Shown here: piece after piece, positions 15,312-22,887 of the stretch
Layout: every line of letters starts with the position of its first letter
How positions within the stretch are numbered: position 1 is the first letter of the stretch
From: CALKCV01 sp964609515
GTDB lineage: Bacteria > Cyanobacteriota > Cyanobacteriia > Cyanobacteriales > Microcoleaceae
Length of the DNA: 32,863 nucleotides
Assembly (NCBI GenBank): GCA_964609515.1
Contig: CAZSTZ010000046.1
Location: 1-32,863 of the forward strand
Direction: 5' to 3'
Position numbers and translations under genes: made by a program
Notes under the pieces: model-generated
What the model was told of the DNA's origin: nothing
The model's input: only the letters and a program-made list of their open reading frames with translations
The model's database searches: none

Positions 15312-17120
15312 CTAACAATAGGAGGGGTTGGCGACAATTAATTCTGTAGCTTTGGGAGCATCCAAAGGCTTAGAGAAAAAGTAGCCTTGACCGAACTGGC
15401 AGTTAAAATGTTGCAGTTGCGCTAGCTGTCGGGGAGTTTCTATGCCTTCAGCGATCGCGTTCATTCCCAGAGTCTCGGCAATGCTGAGAATAGCCGGTAT
15501 CAATCCCATATCTGGGTTTTCATCCAAACGTCGAACGAAAGACCTGTCAATCTTGAGAGTCTCCACTGGGAAGCGATGTAAATAACTTAAAGAAGAATAA
15601 CCGGTACCGAAATCGTCAATACTCAACTGTATGTGTCGTTTTTGCAACTGTTCGAGAACAATAGCAGCAGAATTGCTGTTGTCCATAATCGCACTTTCTG
15701 TAATTTCTAATTTTAAATGTTGGGGAGCGAGTTGGGTTTCTTTTAAAACTGCATCTATTTGTTCGATTAAATCTTCTCGGGCAAACTGTCGCACGGAGAG
15801 ATTGACGCTAACAGTTAGGGCATTATCGGCGATACCTTGCTGCTGCCAGAGACGCAATTGCTGACAAGCTTGCCGCAACACCAAAGTACCGATAGGATTA
15901 ATTAAACCTGTTTCTTCCGCCACGGGAATAAACAGCCCAGGGGAGATAAGGCCGCGTTGGGGATGATGCCAGCGCACTAGAGCTTCAAAGCCTGCTATTT
16001 TACCCGTCTTGAGGCAAACAATGGGTTGATAGTGGAGAACAAATTCTCGGCGTTCGATCGCCCGACGCAGATCGGTTTCGATTTCCAAAAGTTGCAAAGC
16101 TTCGGCGTGCATTTTAGGATCGAAAACGTGATACCTGCCGCGACCTAACTCTTTAGCGCGATACATGGCAGTGTCAGCATCGCGCAAAAGGTGTTCCGGT
16201 TTTTCGTAGCTGCCGTCTCCCAAAGCAATGCCGATGCTTGCGTTAATAAAAACTTCGTTTCTGGTAAGCTTGAAAGGATGGGAAAGGACATCGAGAATAT
16301 TAGCTGCGATCTTGGTGGCGCTGTGAATATTTTTAATCGAGGTCAGCAGCAGAGCAAACTCATCTCCTCCCAACCTTGCCAGCATATCGTTGGCATCGAG
16401 AAGCTCTTGGAGGCGATAGGAAATAGCAATTAAAAGCTGGTCGCCCACCAGATGGCCGAGGGAATCGTTAACCACTTTAAAGCGATCGCAATCGATAAAT
16501 AAGACAGCAAATAGATAAGTTGAATCGCTCTTTGCAAGCTTCAGAGCTCTTTCGAGACGCTCCACGAACCAAGCGCGATTGGGCAAGCCCGTGAGACCGT
16601 CGTGGAGCGCCATTTGCAACAATTGAGCGTTAGCTGCTTCTAACTGCCTGGTGCGTTCTTCTACTCGTTGTTCGAGTTGGGCGTTGAGCTGGTTGATTTG
16701 TTTTTGTGCGGCCGTCAGGGCTAATTGATTTCTCACCCTGGCTATTACTTCTTCTAGCTGAAACGGTTTAGTAATATAATCTACTCCGCCGACTTGAAAT
16801 GCTTTTACCTTGTCGAAAACATCGTTGAGGGCGCTCAAAAAAATCACCGGAATTTCGGCTGTGTTGTCGTTAGCCTTCAACTGTTGGCAGACTTCATAAC
16901 CGTCGATATCTGGCATCATAATGTCGAGCAAAATCAAATCCGGCTGTACGGTGGAAGCTGCTGTTAGTGCCATTTGTCCGTTTAATGCCTTGCGCACGTT
17001 AAATCCGTGAGCCACGAGCATGGTAGAGAGAAGCCGCAAGTTTTCCGGAGCATCGTCAACAATGAGGATGTCTTCATTACTGCTAAGTCGATTGGGATTC
17101 ATTGTTTCTTTGGCTTGCAT
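15312..17120 (-). CDS. Response regulator with GGDEF and EAL domains
   Basis: The product is 602 aa. A receiver domain (about 16-132) has phospho-acceptor D66 ('LILLDIMMP') and K118 ('YITKPF'). A coiled coil (136-170) leads to a GGDEF domain (171-335) with intact 'RLGGDEF' (G251-F255); the RxxD inhibitory site is not conserved (DAND instead). The EAL domain (348-600) has 'GFEALVRW' (E379-L381), 'EITES', 'IDDFGTGYSS' and 'LKIDRSFV', the full catalytic set. It could therefore make or break c-di-GMP; net activity cannot be predicted. It starts 17 bp after the hybrid kinase stop with an AGGA site, so both genes form an operon and a likely cognate pair. Met7 is an alternative start. Confidence 0.93.
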   Translation of the reverse strand: MQAKETMNPNRLSSNEDILIVDDAPENLRLLSTMLVAHGFNVRKALNGQMALTAASTVQPDLILLDIMMPDIDGYEVCQQLKANDNTAEIPVIFLSALNDVFDKVKAFQVGGVDYITKPFQLEEVIARVRNQLALTAAQKQINQLNAQLEQRVEERTRQLEAANAQLLQMALHDGLTGLPNRAWFVERLERALKLAKSDSTYLFAVLFIDCDRFKVVNDSLGHLVGDQLLIAISYRLQELLDANDMLARLGGDEFALLLTSIKNIHSATKIAANILDVLSHPFKLTRNEVFINASIGIALGDGSYEKPEHLLRDADTAMYRAKELGRGRYHVFDPKMHAEALQLLEIETDLRRAIERREFVLHYQPIVCLKTGKIAGFEALVRWHHPQRGLISPGLFIPVAEETGLINPIGTLVLRQACQQLRLWQQQGIADNALTVSVNLSVRQFAREDLIEQIDAVLKETQLAPQHLKLEITESAIMDNSNSAAIVLEQLQKRHIQLSIDDFGTGYSSLSYLHRFPVETLKIDRSFVRRLDENPDMGLIPAILSIAETLGMNAIAEGIETPRQLAQLQHFNCQFGQGYFFSKPLDAPKATELIVANPSYC

Positions 17121-17137
17121 GATTTCGTTTTTCCTAT

Positions 17138-20100
17138 TTATTGTTCGGGATTTCTAGCTAATTCCAGAATGCGATCGAACCGGAAATTATCGACTAATTC
17201 CGTCAAAGCACGAGAAAGAACGTCACTTTCTGTAGGAATTTGTTCGATAAGTTCTAAAATCAACAAGTCGCTACATTGGGCTGCAGCATGACATAGCTGT
17301 TTTATCCATTCTTCTGACATTGTTGCCATCTGTTGAGAAAATTCGGTACTATTGATAAGTTGCCGGCAATTAAGATGACTGCTTTCCCAGGGCGTTGTTT
17401 TATCTTCGTAAAGATATTTGACTCCCAGATGGGCAGCGATCGTATTTAAGAGCTCTCGTTCTTGAAACGGTTTGCGAATAAAATCGTCGCAACCCGCTCC
17501 TAAAACTATCTTTCGGTCTTTTTCAAAGGCGCTAGCAGTCAAGGCAACGATTACCGCTGCCTGCCCTTTCAAGGTAGCTCGGATTTTTTGAGTGGCTTCG
17601 TAGCCGTTCATTACGGGCATCCGCATATCCATAAAGATCAAGTGGGGTTCCCAACTTTCCCATACTACCACAGCTTGTTGACCGTTTTCTGCTTCTCGCA
17701 CTCCAAAGCCGATGGCAGTTAAAAGCTGTACTAATAATAGGCGACTTGTGGGCTTATCTTCCGCTACCAAAATGCGATATTGAGGTTGGTTTGGAGCTAA
17801 ACCGACAATTTTATGGCTGGAGCGCTCGGTTGTTACTAGCTCGCCTTCTTCTAGCAAACTCGCCTGGAGCTTAAAAGTAAATTTACTTCCGTAACCGGGG
17901 ATACTATTTACGGTAATGTTTCCTCCCATCAGTTCCACAAATTTTTTACTGATAGATAAACCCAAACCGGTTCCCTCCCCAGATTTAATCCCTGTAGAAG
18001 TTTGAACGAAAGGTCGAAACAATTGACCTAAGTCATCTGGGGCAATACCGGGTCCGGTATCTTCGACTTCAAAGACTAGCTTCTGGCGCTTCCCATCTGG
18101 CTGGATGCGGGCTCGCAGAATAACGCTGCCTTGCTGGGTAAATTTGATGGCGTTGCCCAAGAGGTTAATTAAAACCTGACGCAGTTTGCTTTCGTCGGTT
18201 TTGATATATTCGGGAACATCGGAAGTGCCTTGGAAGCTCAGTTCTAAACCTTTAGATTTGGCTTTGAGGTATAGCATATTTTGGATGCTATCTAGCATCA
18301 AGTGGAGGTTAAAGCTATCTTCATTGAGGGTAAGGAGTCCGGCTTCGATTTTTGACATCTCTAGAATGTCGTTAATTAATTCCAACAGATGTTCGCCGCT
18401 GCGGTTGATGATGTCGGTGTATCGTTGATGCTCTGGAGATAAGCTGGGATCGCGCTGCATCAGTTGAGAAAAACCGAGAATGGCGTTGAGGGGGGTTCGC
18501 AATTCGTGGCTCATGTTGGCGAGAAATTCGCTTTTGGCTTGGTTTGCCCCGTCGGCTGTTTCTTTTGCTTCTTGTAATTCTGCTGCTTGCTGTTGGGTTT
18601 GGGCTAAGAGCTCTGCCTGTTGGACTGCTACTCCTAACTGGGTGCCGATCTGAACTACCATCCCGATTTCTGCTTGTTCCCACTGGCGGGGACTGGAATT
18701 TTGGTAGCTTGCGAGCAACCCCCACAGTTTGTTTCCCTGGAAGATGGGCACGGTGATGTATGCTCGGGCTTGAAATCGTTCTAGGAGTTCGACGTAACAG
18801 GGGACAAAGCCGGCTTTGTAGATGTCGCTAACGCAGAGGTAGGTGGTTCCGAGACTGTAAACGCCTCCTTTTGTGTCTTGGAAATAGGTATCGGTGTATT
18901 GTAGGGGGCGATCGCTGCTGGTAAAGGTTCTGACGATGCAACTTTCGTCTCTGACGGAGGTATGGAGTTTTAATCCGGGATTTTTTTCTTCTAATACTAG
19001 GGGAGTCCATTCGTCCCCCACGGACTCGGAGACAAATTCCCCGCTCCAGTCGGGGTTGAAGCGATAGATGGCGACGCGATCGCAGCCGATGGCTTTTCGC
19101 AGTTCTTTGGTGGTAGCGCTAAATATGGTTTCTAAATCTAAAGACTCCCGCATTCTTTGAATTACTGTCGAAAGGGTTCGTTCCCTTTCTGCCATTTGCC
19201 GCAGGGTTGACTCTATTTCTTTGCGTTCGGTGATGTCGTGGATGATGCCTACTAAGGAGAGCTCTCCCGAAGCGTCTTCAAAGGCGATTTTTTTGGTGAG
19301 GATGGTGCGAGTTTTCCCAGAAGCATCCGTTAAGGTTTCTTCTATTTGATGTTCGGTGCCGGTGCTAAATACTAGGCGATCGTATTCGACGAACCTATCG
19401 GCTTCTGCTTTTGGGAAAAAGTCGCAGTCCGATTTACCTATCAGTTGGTGGCGCGGATATCCGATTAATTGGCAAAAGGCATCGTTTAATTTGGTAAAGC
19501 GATGTTGTCTGTCTTTGACGAAGATTGGATCTACCACTGAATTTAAGACCCTTTCCAAAAAGTCTTGACTTGCTTTTAAGGCTGCTTCCGCCTGCTTGTT
19601 TTCGGTGATGTCGGTGGCGGTGCCGAGAACAAGCAGGGGCTCTCCCGAGTCGTTGCGCTTAAAGATAGTATCTCGGCTTAGTATCCACAGCCATTGTCCG
19701 TTTTTGTGCTTCATCCGATATTCTATCTCAAAAATCTCTCCATCGGCTCCGATCTGTAGTTGGGTATAATAATCACAGTAGCCGTTTAAATCCTCTGGAT
19801 GCATGAGCTCGGGAAATAAGCTCGAGCCCATCCTTTGAATCTCTTCTGGCGTATAACCCAAAATATCGACTACGGTGCGGTTGACATAAATATTGCACAG
19901 ATCTATTAAATCGTAGATGTACAAGATACTGGGACTGGCATCGGCAATTTGTTCTATAAAGCGCTGGCTCTCGCGCAGGGCTTCTTCGGCGGCTATTCTT
20001 TCTTTAATTTCTTTTTCTAAAGTCGCATTTGTTTTTACTAATTCTCCGGTACGTTTCCACAGTCCTTGAGTTGCCTGGCCCACCCGGGTTTCTAGTTCGT

Positions 20101-21058
20101 CGTAGGCTTGCCGCAGGGCTTTTTCTGCTTTCTGGCGTTGAATTTCGGCGGCTGCTCTGGCGGCAAATACTGTCATGATGGCGATGGCGTTTTCTTCGTT
20201 GTTGAGAGGGCGATCGCTGTTAATACATAAAACGCCGATCGCCTCTTCTATTTCGTTTAATAAAGGCACTCCCAAATAACACTCTGCCTTCATTGCTGCC
20301 AGCCCCTTCGCTTTGGAGAAAAGTTCCTGGACTTTATCTGGATAAAACTTTAATTCTGCTTCTTTTATTACCAGTTCGCAAGGAGTTCCTTCTAGGTCGT
20401 ACTCGAAATTTTTTTCTAATTTTTCCCGACACCAAAACGCTAAGGTTTGGAGTTTTTCTCGGTTATCTTCTAATGTTTCTGCTACGAAAACATGACCCAC
20501 ATCTAAAGCTTGGCCCAAATGAGTTACTAAAGCGGCAAAAAAATCTTTTCCCGTTACGGATGCCGTTCCTTCTAATACATTTTTGAGAACGTTTTCTGCC
20601 TTAATTCTTTTCTGATTTTCTGCTTCTAATTCTCGATTTATTTGTTCTAATTTAGCCGGGCTTTGTAAAGCTAAAGCTTGAGGAATTAGAGGTATTAATT
20701 CAAAGGCTGTATAAAGGGAAATTAGGGCGGTAACAGCTTTTAGGGTTCCCGAGAGCCAGTAGGCGGGATACCATAAAGTCCAAACTTCCAGCAAATGGGT
20801 CGTTCCGCAAGCAATAATAAAAGCTCCAAATAAGACGAATACTTTTTTAAAAGGTATATCTTTTCGCTGGCGGATGAAATAGATTAGCATGGCTGCAATG
20901 GAGTAATAAGCAAAACCAATTAAACCGTCGCTGAGGAGGTGCAGCCACACCAATTGCGACTGCCACAAATAACAGTGACCGTGAGGGATAAATCGATCTG
21001 GGGAGAAAACTATTTTTAGGAGTTGCCACATAAGATTACTGAAAAAATCGAAAACCAT
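17138..21058 (-). CDS. Hybrid histidine kinase with ethylene-receptor-like sensor domain
   Basis: The product is 1306 aa. Residues about 35-125 hold a three-helix membrane domain like plant ETR1: D44, Y51, C84 and H88 ('IIACGTTHLLEVWTLW') have the same spacing as ETR1 D25, Y32, C65 and H69, so copper and ethylene binding is possible; the position of ETR1 P36 is Ala55. Then come GAF (about 157-310), coiled coil, PAS (370-490), PAS (500-620), a cyanobacteriochrome-like GAF (635-820; C754 followed by Y755), HisKA with H851 ('MSHELRTPLNAILGF'), HATPase (955-1070), receiver with D1144 ('FMDMRMPVMNG') and an unassigned helical tail. The layout recalls Synechocystis EtR1/UirS (slr1212). The downstream REC-GGDEF-EAL protein is the likely partner. 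The start lacks a clear ribosome site. Confidence 0.92.
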   Translation of the reverse strand: MVFDFFSNLMWQLLKIVFSPDRFIPHGHCYLWQSQLVWLHLLSDGLIGFAYYSIAAMLIYFIRQRKDIPFKKVFVLFGAFIIACGTTHLLEVWTLWYPAYWLSGTLKAVTALISLYTAFELIPLIPQALALQSPAKLEQINRELEAENQKRIKAENVLKNVLEGTASVTGKDFFAALVTHLGQALDVGHVFVAETLEDNREKLQTLAFWCREKLEKNFEYDLEGTPCELVIKEAELKFYPDKVQELFSKAKGLAAMKAECYLGVPLLNEIEEAIGVLCINSDRPLNNEENAIAIMTVFAARAAAEIQRQKAEKALRQAYDELETRVGQATQGLWKRTGELVKTNATLEKEIKERIAAEEALRESQRFIEQIADASPSILYIYDLIDLCNIYVNRTVVDILGYTPEEIQRMGSSLFPELMHPEDLNGYCDYYTQLQIGADGEIFEIEYRMKHKNGQWLWILSRDTIFKRNDSGEPLLVLGTATDITENKQAEAALKASQDFLERVLNSVVDPIFVKDRQHRFTKLNDAFCQLIGYPRHQLIGKSDCDFFPKAEADRFVEYDRLVFSTGTEHQIEETLTDASGKTRTILTKKIAFEDASGELSLVGIIHDITERKEIESTLRQMAERERTLSTVIQRMRESLDLETIFSATTKELRKAIGCDRVAIYRFNPDWSGEFVSESVGDEWTPLVLEEKNPGLKLHTSVRDESCIVRTFTSSDRPLQYTDTYFQDTKGGVYSLGTTYLCVSDIYKAGFVPCYVELLERFQARAYITVPIFQGNKLWGLLASYQNSSPRQWEQAEIGMVVQIGTQLGVAVQQAELLAQTQQQAAELQEAKETADGANQAKSEFLANMSHELRTPLNAILGFSQLMQRDPSLSPEHQRYTDIINRSGEHLLELINDILEMSKIEAGLLTLNEDSFNLHLMLDSIQNMLYLKAKSKGLELSFQGTSDVPEYIKTDESKLRQVLINLLGNAIKFTQQGSVILRARIQPDGKRQKLVFEVEDTGPGIAPDDLGQLFRPFVQTSTGIKSGEGTGLGLSISKKFVELMGGNITVNSIPGYGSKFTFKLQASLLEEGELVTTERSSHKIVGLAPNQPQYRILVAEDKPTSRLLLVQLLTAIGFGVREAENGQQAVVVWESWEPHLIFMDMRMPVMNGYEATQKIRATLKGQAAVIVALTASAFEKDRKIVLGAGCDDFIRKPFQERELLNTIAAHLGVKYLYEDKTTPWESSHLNCRQLINSTEFSQQMATMSEEWIKQLCHAAAQCSDLLILELIEQIPTESDVLSRALTELVDNFRFDRILELARNPEQ

Positions 21059-21122
21059 CGGAGAAAGTTTTTAACTTTTGTTTAAGGGTTATTTAAAATT
21101 TAGACCTGCCCCGACCGGTCAA

Positions 21123-21154
21123 GAAACCTGGTAATTTCGGCAAAACCAGGTTTC
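21123..21154. repeat. Dispersed palindrome family 1, copy C
   Basis: Arms GAAACCTGGT and ACCAGGTTTC, loop and right flank as in copy B. The stem pair that is C:G in copy B is T:A here, so pairing is kept. Confidence 0.8.
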
Positions 21155-21423
21155 TGAGATACCGAAAAACCGAGTTTCCTGAGAATACTTGACCTGCTCT
21201 CTAGTTGTTACCAGTAGTTTTCATTATATCCCCCAACTCTAGCAGATGCAAGTAAGGCAGCCTGACTGCGTGTTAAGTCAGGTTTGCGGGAGGCGCAAAG
21301 TTGCCTATTTAACGGCTAGGGGAGCTACTGGAGCCAGGTTTGCTTCTATTTTAGCACCTTTCAGTTCTAAAAATCTAACTCTTAAAAAACTAAAGTCATT
21401 ACTACAGCCACAAAAAGAGTTTT

Positions 21424-21490
21424 GTTTGTAGTAACGACTTTAGTCGTAAAAAAACTACGTTTGTAGTAACGACTTTAGTCGTAAAAAAAC
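21424..21490. repeat. Tandem repeat units related to palindrome family 2
   Basis: Two identical 32-bp units start at 21424 and 21459 (period 35). Each begins GTTTGTAGTAACGACTTTAG and ends TCGT plus an A run. A degenerate third unit (GTTTAGTAGTAAC) follows near 21494, and a reverse-oriented half (TAAAGTCATTACTAC) lies near 21391. The core ACGACTTTAGTCGT is itself nearly palindromic and resembles the arms at 2322-2379. Confidence 0.75.
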
Positions 21491-21530
21491 GCAGTTTAGT
21501 AGTAACAATTGGCTCGATTAATCGCCACTT

Positions 21531-22385
21531 TTATTGTTGGTAATGTTGGTAAGTTGCTGCTACTTTTTCCTTAACTTTCTGCCGCACTTTTTCTGGTCCG
21601 ATAACCGCACAATCTTCTCCATAGCGCAATACTTCTCGAATCAACCAGAAAGTATTAGATATCGACCTCAATACTCGCTTAACTTTGGGTTTATTTGGCG
21701 ATCGCTCGCTTGCCTTGTCTTCTGGTTTGACTTTATAGGCAAAAGCCAATCGATTAAATAAGTGCATTTCCACAGTTATGCGATCGAAATCGGAACGCCA
21801 CTCGCCCGCGATGGGTATGACTGCCGCTTCTGGGATGCGATCCAGGCGCAGGCACCAATTGTGTTGGAGTTCCTCTATATCTAAGTTGCCCTCGGTTTCT
21901 TCGCACCAACAGTCTAAATAATCTCTGCTTTCGTGGGGAACGATTTGTGCGTGGCGGACGGTAAATTGCCACGGAGTACCGGTGGCGTCTTGATAAAAAA
22001 GCTGGAAAGGTTGCTGGCGCTTGATATAGCGATCGATTTCTAAGCGCCAGGGGGGGGGCGGGTTTTGCAGAAAGGCTTCGATTTTGCCGCGCAGGGGTAT
22101 GGATAGTTCGCTACGATCGCGCATTAATTCGGCGATCGCTGTTGCTAGTTCCATTTTGCCGGCATCGATGAGAGCGTTTCTCGTCGCTTCTAAGGCTTCG
22201 ATGCGAGCAGGGGGCCAGTCGTTGTTGGCGGCTATTTTCAGTTCTCCCCGGGCGATCGCTTCGATGAGTTTGGACATATTCGGGCGATCGCCCCAGGTTT
22301 TGCCCCATTCGAGGGCCAGTTCTTCTAATTGGGCCTTGTCCCTTTCGGAAACGGACAAGGTTATGGACCTACCTTTTCTAGTCAT
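21531..22385 (-). CDS. WYL-domain regulator next to the CRISPR locus, RHH-like N-terminus
   Basis: The product is 284 aa. Residues about 5-50 ('SITLSVSERDKAQLEELA ... NMSKLIEAIARGEL') look like a ribbon-helix-helix DNA-binding domain. A WYL-type ligand-binding domain follows (about 120-215; 'RQQPFQLFYQDATGTPWQFTVRHAQIV', 'DYLDCWCEET', 'FRLDRI'-like 'LRLDRIPEAAVI'), then a C-terminal extension (about 215-284) of the type found in WYL regulators. The WYL protein Sll7009 in Synechocystis, also beside a type I-D system, is a known negative regulator of that CRISPR locus; a similar role here is inferred from position and type. It is divergent from the DUF433 and cas genes, so its promoter region faces theirs. 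Confidence 0.82.
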   Translation of the reverse strand: MTRKGRSITLSVSERDKAQLEELALEWGKTWGDRPNMSKLIEAIARGELKIAANNDWPPARIEALEATRNALIDAGKMELATAIAELMRDRSELSIPLRGKIEAFLQNPPPPWRLEIDRYIKRQQPFQLFYQDATGTPWQFTVRHAQIVPHESRDYLDCWCEETEGNLDIEELQHNWCLRLDRIPEAAVIPIAGEWRSDFDRITVEMHLFNRLAFAYKVKPEDKASERSPNKPKVKRVLRSISNTFWLIREVLRYGEDCAVIGPEKVRQKVKEKVAATYQHYQQ

Positions 22386-22478
22386 TTTATCCGTACACTT
22401 TTTGCTAACTACCTCTTGTTAATTTCTATTTTCGATGTCAAGATAGAAAATATCAACAAAGAACGGACACTATTTTCC

Positions 22479-22484
22479 AGGAGG
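22479..22484 (+). promoter_or_regulatory. Ribosome binding site deciding the DUF433 start
   Basis: AGGAGG lies 6 bases before ATG 22491. This makes the downstream Met the start and not the longer in-frame start at 22329, which would overlap the divergent WYL gene. Confidence 0.65.
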
Positions 22485-22490
22485 GCCAAC

Positions 22491-22739
22491 ATGACCGGAC
22501 AGAATCTCTTGTCCCGAATATCCATCGACCCCAATATCTGCTTCGGCAAACCCTGCATTCGGGGCCACCGCATCTGGGTGTCTTTAATTCTCGACTTTCT
22601 CGCGGGTGGGGAAACTATTGAGTCGATAATGGAAGCTTATCCGGGTATAGAAAGAGAAGATATTCTCGCGTGTATCGCCTACGCTGCCGAAATGTTAAAG
22701 ACTGTGGAAGTTGCAACTTCCGCAGCCGTCATAGAATAG
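22491..22739 (+). CDS. DUF433 antitoxin-like protein, orphan
   Basis: The product is 82 aa. It matches DUF433: 'RISIDPNICFGKPCIRGHRIWVSLILDFL' style N-terminus with P-x-I-C-x-G-K-P-x-I-R-G, then a small helix-turn-helix-like segment ('TIESIMEAYPGIEREDILACI'). DUF433 proteins are usually the antitoxin of pairs with a DUF5615 PIN-like toxin, often encoded immediately downstream. Here the next DNA is a dispersed repeat and then cas3', with no DUF5615 ORF. It may be a lone regulator, or the toxin gene was lost when the repeat inserted. Confidence 0.85.
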   Translation: MTGQNLLSRISIDPNICFGKPCIRGHRIWVSLILDFLAGGETIESIMEAYPGIEREDILACIAYAAEMLKTVEVATSAAVIE

Positions 22740-22749
22740 GAAAAATCTT

Positions 22750-22855
22750 TCTATTGTCATTGCGAGGCGGCGGGAAAACGAGTTAGCCTCTTGGAAAAAA
22801 CATTAAACTAGCCGAAGCAATCTCTGGCCTCACTATTAAGTTACGAGATTGCCAC
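22750..22855. repeat. MITE-like repeat, shorter copy upstream of cas3'
   Basis: It begins TCTATTGTCATTGCGAGG, one base different from the terminal repeat of the element at 31564-31753. It shares an inner GGAAAACGAGTTA segment and ends with the inner inverted pair GCAATCTC / GAGATTGC. The right terminal repeat is missing, so it looks like a shorter or truncated relative. It lies 33 bp before the cas3' start and may carry or displace its promoter. Confidence 0.7.
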
Positions 22856-22887
22856 AAAAAGAGATAACAATATTGTATTTTACCATC

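Larger units (their letters stand above)
21059..21530. other. 472-bp intergenic region rich in repeats
   Basis: No gene is seen. From left to right: probable promoter of the hybrid kinase, palindrome family 1 copy C (21123-21154) followed by a half copy (GAAAAACCGAGTTTCC), a short inverted repeat CCTGACT...AGTCAGG near 21260-21283, and a tandem of family 2 units (21424-21490). Confidence 0.6.

Noticed and set aside
21424..21490. Two identical 32-bp direct repeats, period 35, near the CRISPR genes
   Set aside because: Spacing of 3 bp leaves no spacers, the core matches a dispersed palindrome family, and no further units follow; not a CRISPR array.
22329..22490. Upstream start for the DUF433 gene
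   Set aside because: Would overlap the divergent WYL gene; AGGAGG before ATG 22491 fixes the start.
22849..22887. Upstream TTG start for cas3'
   Set aside because: It lies in a dispersed repeat and adds residues with no family support; ATG 22888 is preferred.
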